NCBI GenBank assembly: GCA_051453625.1 | Contig: JBOZIK010000001.1 | Location: 109,217,054-109,281,053, forward strand | Reading direction: 5' to 3' | Length of the DNA: 64,000 bases | Origin: Welwitschia mirabilis | Lineage: Eukaryota > Gnetophyta > Gnetopsida > Welwitschiales | Part shown: in pieces, positions 35,307 to 48,254 of the stretch | How the letters are laid out: each line of letters starts with the position of its first letter | Position numbering within the stretch: position 1 is the stretch's first letter | Made by a program: the position numbers and the translations under genes | The notes under the pieces: generated by a model | Databases searched by the model: none | What the model saw: the letters and a program-made list of their open reading frames with translations, nothing else | What the model was told of the DNA's origin: nothing

Positions 35307-35865
35307 TGTCATGTCCTAATGTAATTACCATTACCTAAGGGATCCTTGCTCTCTAGCTTATACCTTGTTTCCTTTATTTCCTCTCCTCTGCTACCTTGTC
35401 CTTAGTATAGTTTTCCTTTTTTCTATCTTTCTTACCCTTTTCGCTTCTTCTTCCTTCCCCTAACTCTTCCTTAACACTTTCTCAAGCTACCCCATACACC
35501 ATATAATTCCACCTTCAATGCATGAAATCCATTAAATTCTATGTCCAAGGTATGAAAGATAAATAAATTCCACATATACAACATGAAAGATAGAGAAAAC
35601 CCATGCATAGGGCATGGAAAATACCCTCTATTAGTGCCTTCTTCCAGTGTTAGAACCTTAGGATTCTAACTTTATTTTCTAGATAAAATATTTAGGTTTT
35701 TGCATAAAAATGAGGTTCTTGTCCTCCATAGTAATTCAATCATATCACAGAAGAAGAAAGTATTAGGTACAAATATTACATAAATGAAGTTACTGATAAT
35801 GAATCTTCCACATCAAGCAATAAGATTATCTATAGATTTAGCCTTAGGACATATTCACATAATTC

Positions 35866-36258
35866 TCTTTATTTTCTTTTCTATTTTCCTTTTATTCCTC
35901 TTCTTCCTTTCTTCTCTTTTTTAGTCCTCCTCCTTCTTTCTTTTTCTTGGTTTTTATTTCTTCTAATCTTATCCTTTCTTCCTTTGTCTTCTTTCTTCCT
36001 ATCTTTCTCTTCTTACTCTTCTTCCTTCATCTTTATGTTTCTTTTCTTATGATCCCTTCTTTTTCCTGTCTCTCTAATATTTCCTCATTTTTTTCCCATC
36101 TTTTTCTCCCTTTTTTTCTTTTCCTCTTCATCTTCTTTCCCCTATATTTTTCATCTTTTTTCTTATTCTTCTACTTTTCTAATTTTCCCTCCTTTCCACC
36201 TCCTTTTCTTCTCTTCTGTCTTCCTCCTACCATCTTATCTATCTTTTCCTTTTCTCTT
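35866..36258 (+). repeat. Polypyrimidine tract
   Basis: Almost 400 bases of mostly C and T on the plus strand (TTTTCCTTTTATTCCTCTTC style). The 113-codon plus-strand frame at 35947-36288, nearly all Phe, Leu and Ser, is a composition artefact. Confidence 0.8.
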
Positions 36259-37014
36259 TCTACTAAGAATTTCATGCCTGAAGCATGAAATCATCTCTTC
36301 TTTTATGCTAAGGTGTGGAATCCTAAAATTCTAGGTTTAGGAATGAAACCTTTTCAAATATGCAATCCTTCATGTTAATGATTTCTACCCTAACATCCCT
36401 CCAAACTAAATTGTCTTAGTTCTTCTCTATCTTTAATGAATTTACTAGATATGGAACCCCTCCTTACTAATTATCCCATTTAATATTTAACCCTTCATCA
36501 TCATTGTAGATCCCTCTCTACCTTACCCTTATTTATTAATATTTAATTCATCATAATTCATCCATTTTAAGTTTAGAAGAGTTTCAATATTGCATTATTA
36601 AACTTGTAGAATACACAAAAGTTAAATGAGCCTACTTATAATATTACACCATGAATTAAGTATAAGCTTAATGTCTAAGAAGAAGTCCATTGTTCAGGTG
36701 AGATGAGCCTTTCTAGAATCATCAAGGATTAGTTTATAACTATAATCATGTCAAGTATTATGAACACCATTCATTGAAGTCACTACTAATCTAGATCTAT
36801 TCAAGAGGTCTTTCCTGAATGCTATAATTTTACTTCCTTTCCATTCCTCCATGTTACTTCCTCTTCTTTGCTCATATCTTAAATGGTACTATCTTCTATT
36901 CTCTTTCACTTCTAGATCTTAATATTTTGGAATCCTATTTATAATCTCTTTTAGATCTTCATATCTCCTATATGTTCTTCCATTCATCTACATCTTAGAA
37001 ATCTAGCCTCACCT

Positions 37015-37023
37015 TATAAATAG
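37015..37023 (+). promoter_or_regulatory. Candidate TATA box in S3
   Basis: TATAAATAG in the context CACCT-TATAAATAG-CTCC, typical of plant LTR promoters. Confidence 0.4.
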
Positions 37024-37700
37024 CTCCTACTTCAAGTTAATAGGTAGAAACATCTTATTCATTGGTGGAAGGCATTAGAAGAAGTACCAAGTGATATTCT
37101 TTTTTTTAATGTATTTCTCCTAGTTGTTTATAATTATTATTTTATTTTCTAATATAATATTATAGCTCCTCTTTCTTATCCCCAAGAAGGAGATGACTAT
37201 ATAATCATATTTCAAAATGGAGGAGATAGAGTGTGTGAGTCTTAATCATTTTTCATAATAAAAATAGTCTCTTCTTAACATCCTAATATTTTCATTTATT
37301 GAGTACCCTAGAGATTCTAAACAAAGAACCTAATTTTAGATAATCCCTTTCCATGAAGAAGAATCCATACCCTTTATTTCTTAGAGAAAATAGGAATATA
37401 CATCCTTTATCAAGGGATTTCTCCCTTCTTTTTACTTCTACCCTTTTCTTTTATTTTGTTTTATTTATTTATTTCTTTCTTTTATAACAATAAACTATCT
37501 AGGCATTATCCATTATTCTAATACTATTCCTTAGTTATTTTATACCTTAATGAAAATCATCTTTAGGTATCTACTTTCAAGTTGTACTATAAAATACCTC
37601 TAAGACCCCCTTAGAAAGAAAGCATTATTGTCTCTTCTAAGAATATGGAAGAAAATCTACATTAACAACATTATAAAATAACTTTTTATAAATAACATAC

Positions 37701-40700
37701 TTGTCATTAAAATACACATCATATAATTAACATTAAGAATTACATGTGTTAAAATAAAAAAACTTCACACGATCTAAAAGTAAAAACACATTAAATGATA
37801 AATTAATAATCTTATATGAACATTTACTAGTAATATAATAATACTTTATAACTCAAATGAATGATTAGAAGAGTTTAACAGTAAAAAATAATTAAGTAAT
37901 TATTAAGAAAAAATAAATTATCATAAAATGTTTACTATTTAGGGTAATGTAATATGGATGCATATGAGTCATTCAAATATCTTATTCTATTTTATACTAA
38001 ATTTCAATAACTTAGAATTAAAAGGTAGCATCATAAGAACATAATTTGTCAAACTAACAAATAAAACTAATTGATGTTAATAATATTTTCACTAGATATC
38101 AATACATTTAACTTGAATGGTGACTTTTAATTAAGCATGTAATGAGTTATAAAAGTAATTTAACATCTAAATTAGCTTATGAATAAAAATTAAATTAACT
38201 AAAAAGAACATGTAAATGTTTATGCAATTAAAGTAACCTTAATGAATTCCCCATTATTTTAGTTAAAAGAAAGAAATAAAAGAGAATGAAGAGAGAAAAT
38301 GGAAGAGATAAAGTTCAAGGAAGAGAACTTGGAATTTTTTTAAAATATATTCTAAATGAAGTATCTAGAACAAACCATTCAAGATCAAATATAATCGATT
38401 AAAACCAATACGCAATAGAATCTCAAAAAAAATTGGAAAAATTATAATTAACCCTATTCTACTAACGAATATTAAGAAAATCATAAGACTTGAGGAAAAA
38501 AAAAATTAGTATTTGAAAAGTACCTAAAATATAGCGTCAATAAATGCAAAATTAAGATCTTGCAGTTTAGAAAACTTTCTATGTAAAACTATAATTCCAC
38601 TATAAATGGTTAAAAATAGAATTTTGGAGGTTAAATTAGAGTTTGGATTCATAGGATATAAATGTTTTTAAATCATCAGAGGAATCTATTGATAAACATT
38701 TAGAGAAATTGGAGTTGCATAAAAAAAGATATGATTAAAACAAAGATTGAAATTCACTAAGTCTACTACAATTTAGAAAAGGAGAAATTTAAAAGAATAA
38801 TTAATGTAAGACATAAATGAAATTAAACTTTAGAACTAAGAAACTAACTTATGTACATACTAAATTCATGCTATTATAAAAGGATACAATAGAAATTTGT
38901 CATCTACTACTTAAGAAGAAAGATAGAATTACTTAAAAATGTACTAAAATAAATGAGACAAGATGAGGAAAGAAGATGGAATATGAAGAGAACATGTTCT
39001 TTCTTTAACAAAATTCATTAACCTTCAAAATTAGATGATGTTTTAATTTGTACTAGATATTCTACAATTCTAGTAGTACTTAATAACTAATATAGTATAA
39101 GAAGTCTACTTAAATTAAAAGAAATACATGATCAAAATGCAAAAACAAAAATAAGCATAAAACTATAAAGAAAAAGGATGTTTATTCATTTCAAATGTGA
39201 TCATATTTCTTTTTATTAATATTTCAATTAAAATTATTACAAGATTTGATGCCTTCTCCTCCTCTTACATCACCTATTCATAACCCCTATAATTCCCCCC
39301 TATGACACCCTTTAGATAGATGAAAATGGGAAAAAAGAAGAAGAAAAATTGATTGTAGAAAAATGTAGGAGGCTAAAAATGGATGTGTATGATAGCAACA
39401 GATGATAATAAATAATACAGAAAGCTTTCATAGTCAATATAAAGATAAAATAAACTTAAAAATAAAGAAGTAAGTGATAAAATGTAGTCAAAAACTCTTT
39501 CCAATGCTTGAAAATGTTTTGAAATCAATTGAAAAGCATGTACTTCCATTCAATGTAACTACATCTCTAGTTTGGTATAGAGGGAATATCTCTATATATA
39601 CACTAAGGTTTTAGTGAATACATTTCGTAACTTGTAATTTGTATCATGTGATTTACATTATAAAAATTTAAATAGTTATGTGAAATTACAATGTCAATTT
39701 GCACTACAAAATGGTCCTATAATGCCATAGGTAGTTACATGATAACCACAAAAAATTCAAAATTAATAATTAACTTAACTTTAATTATTTCAATTCATAT
39801 TACATGAAAATATCATATTTGATTTAAAACTAACTAGTAATGAATATATTATATCACTTGGAATGTAAATTTCTATGGTACTGATGTCTTGATAAGTTGT
39901 GATATGATATAATGTCATGCATGTAATGTTAAAATAAGTTTAAATTATTTCATCAATAATTGGATGAGATATTCTAATATAAATGAAAATATGAGATATA
40001 TTTAGCATGAATAGGTTTAGAAGTTTTTCATACTTCACATTATCACCCTTAACTATAACCTCCTCATCATGAGCATTACACATAGCCTTAAATTAGATCA
40101 TAATGAATTATTTCAAACTTTTTTAATATTTAACCCTATTAATCAAAATGTATGAAGATACCTCTAAGTGTAGTATTATAGTTCTAAAAATTAATGAGAA
40201 AATATGACTATTAATATTTTATTTAATCAAAAATTTAGGCTTCATCATGTCTTGATAACTATTTTCTTTGTATGTCTCATATAAGTGGTGATGACGAGAG
40301 AAATAAAGTGTAATGCCTAATACTCATCTAGATGTTTGTCCATATGCTATGGTATGAGACATGCCATTGGAATACCAATGATCTCCATCATTTCACTAGA
40401 TGCTAAGGAATTGCATCAATTACTAATTCATATATCCTAATGACCAAGATGTCTATAGCTTATGTTGATGGTTATGAATCTAAAAAGTATCCCTATAAAT
40501 AAATACAACAACATCTAAAATAAATAGTAATAATAATCATGAAAAAATATATACTATCATAGATAATAAATATAATGTAGAGATATAAAAAAAATTTTAC
40601 TCTTTATTCATTGTTCTTTAAAAATGTAAAGTAAAACATTTATTGGTTTTATTGATTTACAAAATACAAACAAAAATATGGACATACTATAAGTAATATA

Positions 40701-40705
40701 AAACA
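37701..40705 (-). repeat. AT-rich block, possibly the R6 3' LTR
   Basis: Minus-strand TGTTTTATATTAC begins at 40705 right after a GATTATGGGGG purine run, as an LTR does. No coding sequence and no second copy were seen. The lower boundary is unknown; 38380-38760 looks like decayed LTR sequence with lost CpG sites. Confidence 0.3.
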
Positions 40706-40718
40706 CCCCCATAATCTC
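40706..40718 (-). promoter_or_regulatory. R6 polypurine tract (possible)
   Basis: Minus-strand GAGATTATGGGGG adjoining TGTTTTATA. Single-site evidence only. Confidence 0.35.
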
Positions 40719-42389
40719 ATATTATAATCCAATATTATAAAAGATAGTAAACCTCACAGATTTTACACATGTAATACATACACTAACATATGTAAGATGA
40801 TCGAAAATTACATACATACAAATAGTGATTAAGATAAGAGTGAAGCATAAAAAATATTTGACTCTAATACAAGCATAAAGTAGATCACAAGTAGGATAGT
40901 GATCGGAAAAAAAGAAAACTATCATCTCCTCCATCATATTCATACTTTAAAATAATGATAGACTATTAAATTTCATGCTAAGTTGCTTTCTTCTTTTACT
41001 TTAATCCATATCTATAAGAGATAAATCTAGTCATAGAACAAAAGTCAGAGGTCAAGCTATAAATAAAATGATTCTATCTATACATATCATGCTTATTACT
41101 AACTAAATGATAATTAATTCTAGCTCAAGAAGTATCATGCTACTTAGGCCGAGGTCGGTGCTACTACTACTACTCATGCTCATAAAATCTCTCTACCTCT
41201 TAAATCTATCTAAAATTATAGAAAACTAAGAAGAATAATAAATATAGCCAATTCTATAAACTTAGGATTCTAGTGGACAATAACCTTCTAGATCATTAAG
41301 AGTAAATAAATGGTAATGAAATTTAGAGAAGATCGAGCATGATAAACATGGAAAAAATAAAATAAGAAACATAAGAAAAATGACCTTGCCTAAACAACTA
41401 AAGGATTTTTAATACATGTAGAAATGCATGGGATATATCAGTAGTACATAGGATGTTAGACATAATGTAATAAGAAAGAGATACATCAAATGACCTAAGA
41501 TGACTTATAGAAAAATCATTAGCACAAAAGATGAAATTAAGGTTAAGATCATCTAAAATAGATAATATCCTATCTTAAAACTATCTAGTAATTCCTAGTC
41601 ACTAGTGTAATAATGAATATCTAACACATCACACACAGTTCTAAAAAACTAATGCAGAGTAAAATCATTTATAATATTTTCCTTTATGCCTTCATCTTTA
41701 TCAAATTAAAGTTTTTGGAAAAAAATATTATTATAGTATCACTAAGGTATAATGCATAAACAAAGTCAAATAACTAGTAACCTATCCATTCCTAACTCAT
41801 TCATCATATTCAAAGGACAAAATAGTAAAGAACATAGAGAAAATAACTTCCATAATAAAATTATAATATAAGATCATAAATACATATTTAGCTTAAGAGA
41901 GGATAAAATAAAATAGTTGAAGTAGGACTCAATATAATTTTAGTAGAGCTTTGCTTTCTAATGTTTATGATCACTAATAGCTCTAGAGCTTACTTCTTAA
42001 AAACCAAAGTAGAATGAGGTTTAACAACCAAAATAAAAGTTCTTATAATGACAGAACCCTAGACTATTCACTATAGTGGTACTATAGCAGCACGTAAGAG
42101 ATGATTTTGATGATGTAATACTAGTTTAAAGGAATTAATAAGTAATTAAGATGACTTTCAAAAACTAAAGAAGTAGATGTTCTCAAAATAAAAAGGTAAC
42201 ATAAGAAATGATTGGTTATATCCACTCAATAGTGGAAAAAATATTGTGAGATAAAAAATGCATATATTAATCATTATTTATTTAAAAAAACTTAATAACT
42301 CAAATTGCTTTTTTAAATTGGTACATTTTAGAATAAAAATAGAAGTAGATCCTCCTCAAGGCTTATAACCATACAAAATGTAACTACAT
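40719..42389. other. R6 3' region, nothing recognised
   Basis: AT-rich, stops in every frame. Some Athila elements carry an envelope-like ORF here; I see none. A short CTACTACTACTACT run is at about 41160-41175. Confidence 0.4.
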
Positions 42390-43790
42390 CCTTTGATTTT
42401 TTAGATTTATTAACTTTACATCTAAAACAATAATAAAAATAGATCTCAACTTCATTTAAATTTTACTCAATGAATAATTTGAGTTTAGAATAATTTACTC
42501 TTTGAAAATGATTAGTTTTGGGGTATTAATATAATTATTCCAAAAGGAAAAACATTAATAGTAAAAAAGAAATCTTCCCATTTTGATTTTAATCTTCTAA
42601 GGAATAAATGAAATTAAGAACTAAGAATTAAAACTTTATTATTCACTTGAAAATTTTGCCTAAGAAGGGTTTCATCATAAAAATATTTTATTCTTTTTTA
42701 GCAAGAACTTAATTATCATTAACATTTAATATAGATTTATCTAATTCATTTAGTTGATTCATTCTAACTTTAAAATACTTTTTAAAATTAAGACTAAGCA
42801 TACAAATAGCATTAAAATTTTGATGTCCTATCTTAACAAGAAAACATTATTTACTAGAAACATGTTTGTATTAGGTCATGCTAATGGGTATTTTATAAGT
42901 CATATGATAAGCCCATAATACATGAGACAACTTTAAAGACCAATATTTTCTATTTGAACTAATCATTTTTTAAATAATTTTAGTAATCTTGACATTTCTT
43001 AGTTTTTCTTAGTCATTGATTTAAGAATGATGTGCAGTAGTTGTCATCTAAGTGATACCATATTTAAGCATAATATTTCTAAATATTTTATTATAAAAAT
43101 TAGTTTCTTGAACATTAATGATAACTTTACAATGAACAAAATAAGAATTAACTTAATCTTTTAAGTATTTAACAATAGTATTAGCATTACAATCTCTACA
43201 ATCTTTGGCTTCTACTCATTTAATTACATAATCCACATAAACAAGAATATAAGCATTATCAAATATATATGAAAAAGGTCCAATAAGATTTATACTCTAG
43301 GTGTAAACGAATTCACAAATAATGATATGCTCAAGATGTATTTCATTTTTTATATAATACTATCCATATATTAGCATTTATTACAAGATTTACAAATTCA
43401 TTTAGAATTACTAAAAATAATAGATTAAAAAATGCAAAAATTTAAGATGTAGTTTTATTTCCACTAAAAGGATTATCACATAGATCATTATGATAAAACT
43501 ATAAGATAATAGAACTATAAGATAATAACCATTTCATTGTTAGGCATAAATACTTTAAAGATTGATTAGTATAATATTTAAAGAAAAGTGGTAGTTACCA
43601 TATGAACTTATGATATTACAATAGAATTTTATTTTAATTCTAATAGGACATATTTTTAGTAATTTTATCACAAGATTTAAAATTTGCAATATGAGCATAT
43701 TATGTAAAAACATTAATAGCAAACAAATTTTCATCCAGAATACTTTCTCTAATTTTTGATAATTTGATAGATAAGAAGAGAAAAGATAAA
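42390..43790 (-). pseudogene. R6 integrase remnant
   Basis: Reading down from 43790: RESILDENLFAINVF and YAHIANF (linker after RNase H), ICKSCNKC (zinc-binding Cys pair), ILVYVDYVIK-stop-VEAK near 43250, LSHVLWAYHMTYKIPISMT near 42890, and a C-terminal part with KLKSKW and FFLLLMFFL. This is the Athila/Tat integrase order. Catalytic residues are partly lost and there are many stops. Confidence 0.72.
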
Positions 43791-43799
43791 TGATTAATA

Positions 43800-45100
43800 A
43801 CAAGGTTTTCTTTGCTACTATTTATTTTATAGTAATATAAATTATTATACAAGTAAAACCTAATGCATAAAATAAGGTTTAGTTAAAGACTTATCAATAA
43901 TATATTTTAAAGCAGTATCATCAATAAAGATAATTACAAAATGAAAAATAAGATAGTAGAAAGACATTTTAAAAGAAAAGTTAACTACTAACATTTCCTT
44001 TTTAGTAGTAGAATAATTAAGTTGCACATCGTGTAACATCTTATTAGCATAAAAAATGATACAAGGTTTATATTAAATAGTTTAACCTAAGATTGCAACT
44101 ACTACAAAATCACTTGCATAATTCATTACCTCAAAATAAAAATACCAGTTAGGAACTTGAAGAATAGGAAAATACAACACAATTTCTTTAAGTTTTTAAA
44201 GGTAAATTCACATTTGGATGTCCAAGAAAAAGTTACATCTTTAAGAAGTTATTTAGTCAGAGATTTATGAAAGGAATAAAAAGATGAAATGAAATGGAAA
44301 TAGAAATAAACATATCCTAAGACTGATTTTACATATTTAAAATAAGTATAAGTAGGTATAAAATGAATGATATTAATCTTATTAGGATCTACTTCTATTC
44401 CTTCCTTAGAAATGATATGACTAAGAATGATACCTCTAGTTATCCTAAAAACACATTTCTCCCTATTAAGTTTAAGATAATGTTTAATATAATAATTTAA
44501 GATTAACTTTAAATAATACATTATTTAATCAAAGAATCATCATAATAACAATAATCATTTATGAATATTTGTAAAGAATCATTTATGAATTCAACAAAAA
44601 GACTATTCATACAACTTTAAAAGTACAAGAGCATTATGTAAAGAAACAAATACATAATGATAGGTAAAAGTTATATAGGAACAAGTAAAACTAAGCTTAT
44701 ATTGATTTTCTAGTGTAATTGAAATTTGATCAGAACTACTATATATCAATCTAGAAAATGATAATAATGATTGCTAAAAGGTTTATTAAAAATTTCATAA
44801 ATGGAAGGGAAAAAAAAGATATTTCTTAGAATAAGAATTTAGAGCACAAAATCTACATATATTTTTCATTTACCATTTTTCTTAGGGACAACTTGCTAAT
44901 AAGTCACCCATTCACTATGTGAGAAGTGGTAAATGATGTTAACTTCCCAACATTTTAGGATCTATTCTTTAATAATATCCCTAAGCATTAAATTTAAACT
45001 ATGCTAAGGCTGATAAATAGGATTTGCCGTAGATTCTTAATAAATATGATGAAAATAAACTAATTAATGAATACTAATCAAATAATAATAATATTAAACA
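43800..45100 (-). pseudogene. R6 reverse transcriptase and RNase H remnant
   Basis: The N-terminal RT reads HSEWVTYQQVVPKKNGK near 44930-44880. A 90-codon open piece (44521-44249) gives YYIKHYLKLNREKCVFRITR, then GIILSHIISKEGIEVDPNK and the SVLGYVYFYFHFISSF block. RNase H follows: FEVMNYASDF (Asp of DAS altered), QLNYSTTKKEMLVV. The RT Asp-Asp box is not readable. The LNREKCVF and STTKKE motifs fit the Athila/Tat group rather than chromoviruses. Confidence 0.8.
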
Positions 45101-45199
45101 AAGGCCTTAAAAATTTTAAGTAATAAATTGGTACTCCCTTTTTCTTGAAAATGAATAAGATGCATACTAATTATAATAGATTTAGATTTATTACAATCT

Positions 45200-46140
45200 A
45201 AGAAGATATACTTTAAAAGATCAAGTAATAGATTTAAATTATCATTAACAATGTTATTAATAATAAAACATCATTAAAAGAGATGTTTATTTTCATTTTA
45301 GTTAAAAAATAATTAAAATTTTAAAGTAACACATCTAGTTAAAGTATTGATTTTATTTGCATCTAAATAAGATGTAATAAGCAATTCATAATACACATCC
45401 AAACATAGATATTATTCATAGTTAAAAATAAATCAATACTTATAGGTTGAACTTTAGTAAAAAGTAAATATTCATTCAATTTAATAGCCTTTTTCTTATA
45501 ACTTAAAAATAAATTCAAGGTAATAAAAAGATTGTCAAAAATGGTTTTTAATGAATGCAATATAATATTAATTTTTGCATTAATAGTTATAAGTAAAGAT
45601 CAATAAAGAATGATGAGGTAATTGATAGAATTAACAAGAACTTTAAGAATAAAAAATTTGATAGTGTAACTAGATTTATCTATTTGAATTAACACTTTTT
45701 TATAATATTCTTAAGGATTTAACCAAATTTTTATTAGTCATAAAAGGAATTACATTAGTGAGATACACTTGATAAAACATAAATATTGGGAAAAAGTTCA
45801 AGCATAATATTGAATGTATCTTCTAAATTAAGCCAATGAATCTATAATAATATGATCACTTATAGTAAGGACAATGATAGGGGATTAAATTCACCATATT
45901 TCATAAGAAGTTTGAATTATACAAGAGATGTAGTAGGAGCAATAAGATTAACTATTTTTTTAGATAATTAATTTTTCTTTTACAGATGCAAAGATCTTTA
46001 AGAAATTTGAAATTAGATAGTATTNNNNNAATTACCTTAAGAAGGGGAAGATCCATATTAGAATCTTTAAATATTTTATAAAATATACTCATAATTACTA
46101 CTTTAATAAAATTAAAGATGACTAGGAAATAAATTAGAAT
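45200..46140 (-). pseudogene. R6 protease remnant
   Basis: A 65-codon open piece (45560-45363) and its upstream frame read INYLIILY..LLITINAKIN, SLKTIFDNLFITLNLFLSY. That corresponds to the ILGRPFLAT..AIIN block and the strand after it in Athila-type proteases. The catalytic DxG motif would lie near the five-N gap and is not readable. Confidence 0.5.
46025..46029. other. Five-N gap in R6
   Basis: Small run of N, probably low-quality bases. Confidence 0.9.
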
Positions 46141-46169
46141 CATCTAACTTTATCTTTTAAAATTTCTTC

Positions 46170-47330
46170 CTTTTAGACTTAAGATTTTCAATTAACTTCT
46201 TTAAATTAACATCTTCTTTTCTTTAGGATTGAAATCAGAAATTAAGTTTTTACTTTTTAACATAATGACATTTATGTTAGTTCATTCTTCCATCATATTA
46301 ATTTATTTTCAATTGGATGTATATTGAGATGATAAATGAGGATAACTCACCTTCTTATTTTTTTAATTGAAATATAAAATTAAGAATTTGCTACATTTGT
46401 TTCATTTGATTCACCAACAATCTCATCATTTATTCTACCTTCATCTTTTAATGAGGTAAAACAGGTAACGGTTTAAGTTGCCACTAAGATTTATTATTAT
46501 AAGAAAAAATGGCATTATAATTATGACTTTGAGGGAAATTGTTTAGATAAAAAATGGAGTACTTATTAAATGGTAAATAAGCACAATAATTTTGATTAAA
46601 GGCATAAGAATTAGAAAAATTATGATGATGCAAATCATTTTAAAGTGTGTTAAATGTTTGACATAACTTAATAGAATACACCTCTACCTAACATAATTTA
46701 TAAAAAGATAAAACTGAAGAAGAGTGGCTTGGATTTTTCTTAAAATTCTCTTATTTTAATTCATTATTTTTTAAATGAATTGATAGAACATCCATTTTTT
46801 TTTTCTAATTCATCATTTTATTCATCTTTATTTATAAGATCATTCAAGCTCATCTTGCTTCTAACATGGTCATTTTTAATATCTTCTCCTTTATGAATAA
46901 CTTCTATTATTTCTTCCAATCCTGTTCAAGTTTTGTCAAGGGTTTAATCTAATAACTACCCATTAATTAAAGTTTCCCCCATACCTATAGTTTATTTATT
47001 ATAGTTTCTAAGGAAAACTAAACTAATATACAAACTTTAAAATCATTATTAGGCATTTTAATAAGAAGACCTCTAAAATTCTCAAAAAATTTAGAATAAG
47101 ATGCACTATAAAATTTCTTGAAGTTATTAATAAGATTTTTATCTTATTAATATAAGTTATGAGTAGAAATGTCTTAATTAAAGCTTTTTAAAACTATTAA
47201 AGATTTGAAATATTTTTATTGTTACAAACAAGCCTAATCTAATTTTTAGTTCTATTCTTATTATCAAAAACCTAAGAAGCACTTTAAAGATCTCATGCAT
47301 AAACTAAAGCCAATGCTTAGTTAGGTCATT
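46170..47330 (-). pseudogene. R6 gag remnant
   Basis: Minus-strand readings: FDNKNRTKN (capsid), FKVCIL, a hinge with GLEEIIEVIHKGEDIKNDH and RSKMSLNDLINKDE, an Asn/Tyr/Phe-rich stretch (SYAFNQNYCAYLPFNKY, NFPQSHNYNAIF) and finally NVIMLKSKNLISDFNPKEKK. The last is the decayed ITLRSGK signature between Athila gag and protease. No zinc knuckle, as in that lineage. Confidence 0.6.
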
Positions 47331-48053
47331 ATAGGTCTACATGTCACATGACTTATATATGCTCATGATTTCTATTACACTAGAAAAGTTTGTAAGTAAT
47401 ATGAATCCATAAGATTAGAGACATGTCGTGGTTAGTAGGGAGAGACTATAAAGGGGATCAAGATTATTATCAATGATTAGGATATCTACATATTACTAGA
47501 TCACATGAGATTAGAAATAGAATTCAGTGATAAAAAATTTGCTTAAATTCATACATATGAAGAAGAGGTAAACAGATGAGCATACTATGCTATTTTTGAC
47601 ATTCCACAACATGTAATAAAGGACTTCTTCACCATCCTATAGAGTACTTCATAATGCATTAATATAGAACATCATCCCATTATTTTATGATAGTAACTAT
47701 ATGATCTCCTATCCTTAGATTTTTACCCTCATTCATTAGAGGGAGGGAACAAATCTTACATCATATCTAGAAAGGTATTTATGCATCATAATAGTTATGA
47801 TATCTCTATGATCACTAGATACCCATACTTATTGCTATATTTCTTTCAAATGTATGAAATCCCAAAGCCACAATGCATACGACCTAATCCTCATATGGAT
47901 AAAACATCTTATTACTAAGCTAACATTAGCATTTACATTCTATGATAGTCAAGTAAGAATAGGCACATCATGTTCCTTACCCCTGTGTAGATGATAAAGT
48001 TACTTGCTTATGTCGAATAGTGCTTATAATATAGACTAACATAAATATAGCAA
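47331..48053. other. Unassigned sequence between R6 gag and R7
   Basis: May be the R6 leader or flanking DNA. I found no primer site next to the R7 LTR end at 48054, which argues that LTR is not the R6 5' LTR. Confidence 0.4.
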
Positions 48054-48254
48054 TGTTATGATGTGAATTTTTGAAATCCTTAAGTCCTTAGATAATCCTT
48101 ATAAATCACAAATATTTGCATAAAAACACATCCTAGTATAGTGGGAGTTAACCCAAATGTCATAATTCATTAAAGGTACTAGAGTAGAAGTTAGAAAATT
48201 AATTTAACAAATTATTTTTTATTTTCTAAATAAGTAAATAAAGTGAGAATAATA
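48054..48254 (-). repeat. R7 3' LTR, distal part (left of R8)
   Basis: TGTTATGATGTGAATTTTTG and GTGGGAGTTAACCCAAATG match the reverse complement of the last 200 bases of the R4 5' LTR. Its right edge TAATA is the left target duplication of R8. Confidence 0.75.

Larger units (their letters stand above)
35307..37700 (+). repeat. S3: probable LTR, plus orientation
   Basis: TGTCATGTCC at 35307 follows a purine-rich GGTGTGGATAAG, the same start and arrangement as the R3 and R5 LTRs. A TATA box (TATAAATAG, 37015) followed by CTCC lies 1.7 kb on. No second copy is in the window and the right end is a guess. Confidence 0.35.
40706..47330 (-). mobile_element. R6: Athila/Tat-type Ty3/gypsy relic
   Basis: Minus-strand gag, protease, RT, RNase H and integrase remnants occur in order between 47330 and 42390. 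Diagnostic wording includes the VIMLKSKNLIS reading (family ITLRSGK block at the gag end) and IREKCVF/ITRGIILSHIISKEGIEVDP in RT. Between integrase and the probable polypurine tract at 40706-40718 lie 1.7 kb without readable genes. No 5' LTR was identified. Decay is heavier than in R7. Confidence 0.75.

Noticed and set aside
35947-36288. 113-codon ORF rich in Phe, Leu and Ser
   Set aside because: A direct product of the polypyrimidine tract.
48054-48254. This LTR end as the 5' LTR of R6
   Set aside because: No tRNA-Asp or tRNA-Met primer site lies below 48054, and the polypurine tract at 58128 shows it is the 3' LTR of R7.
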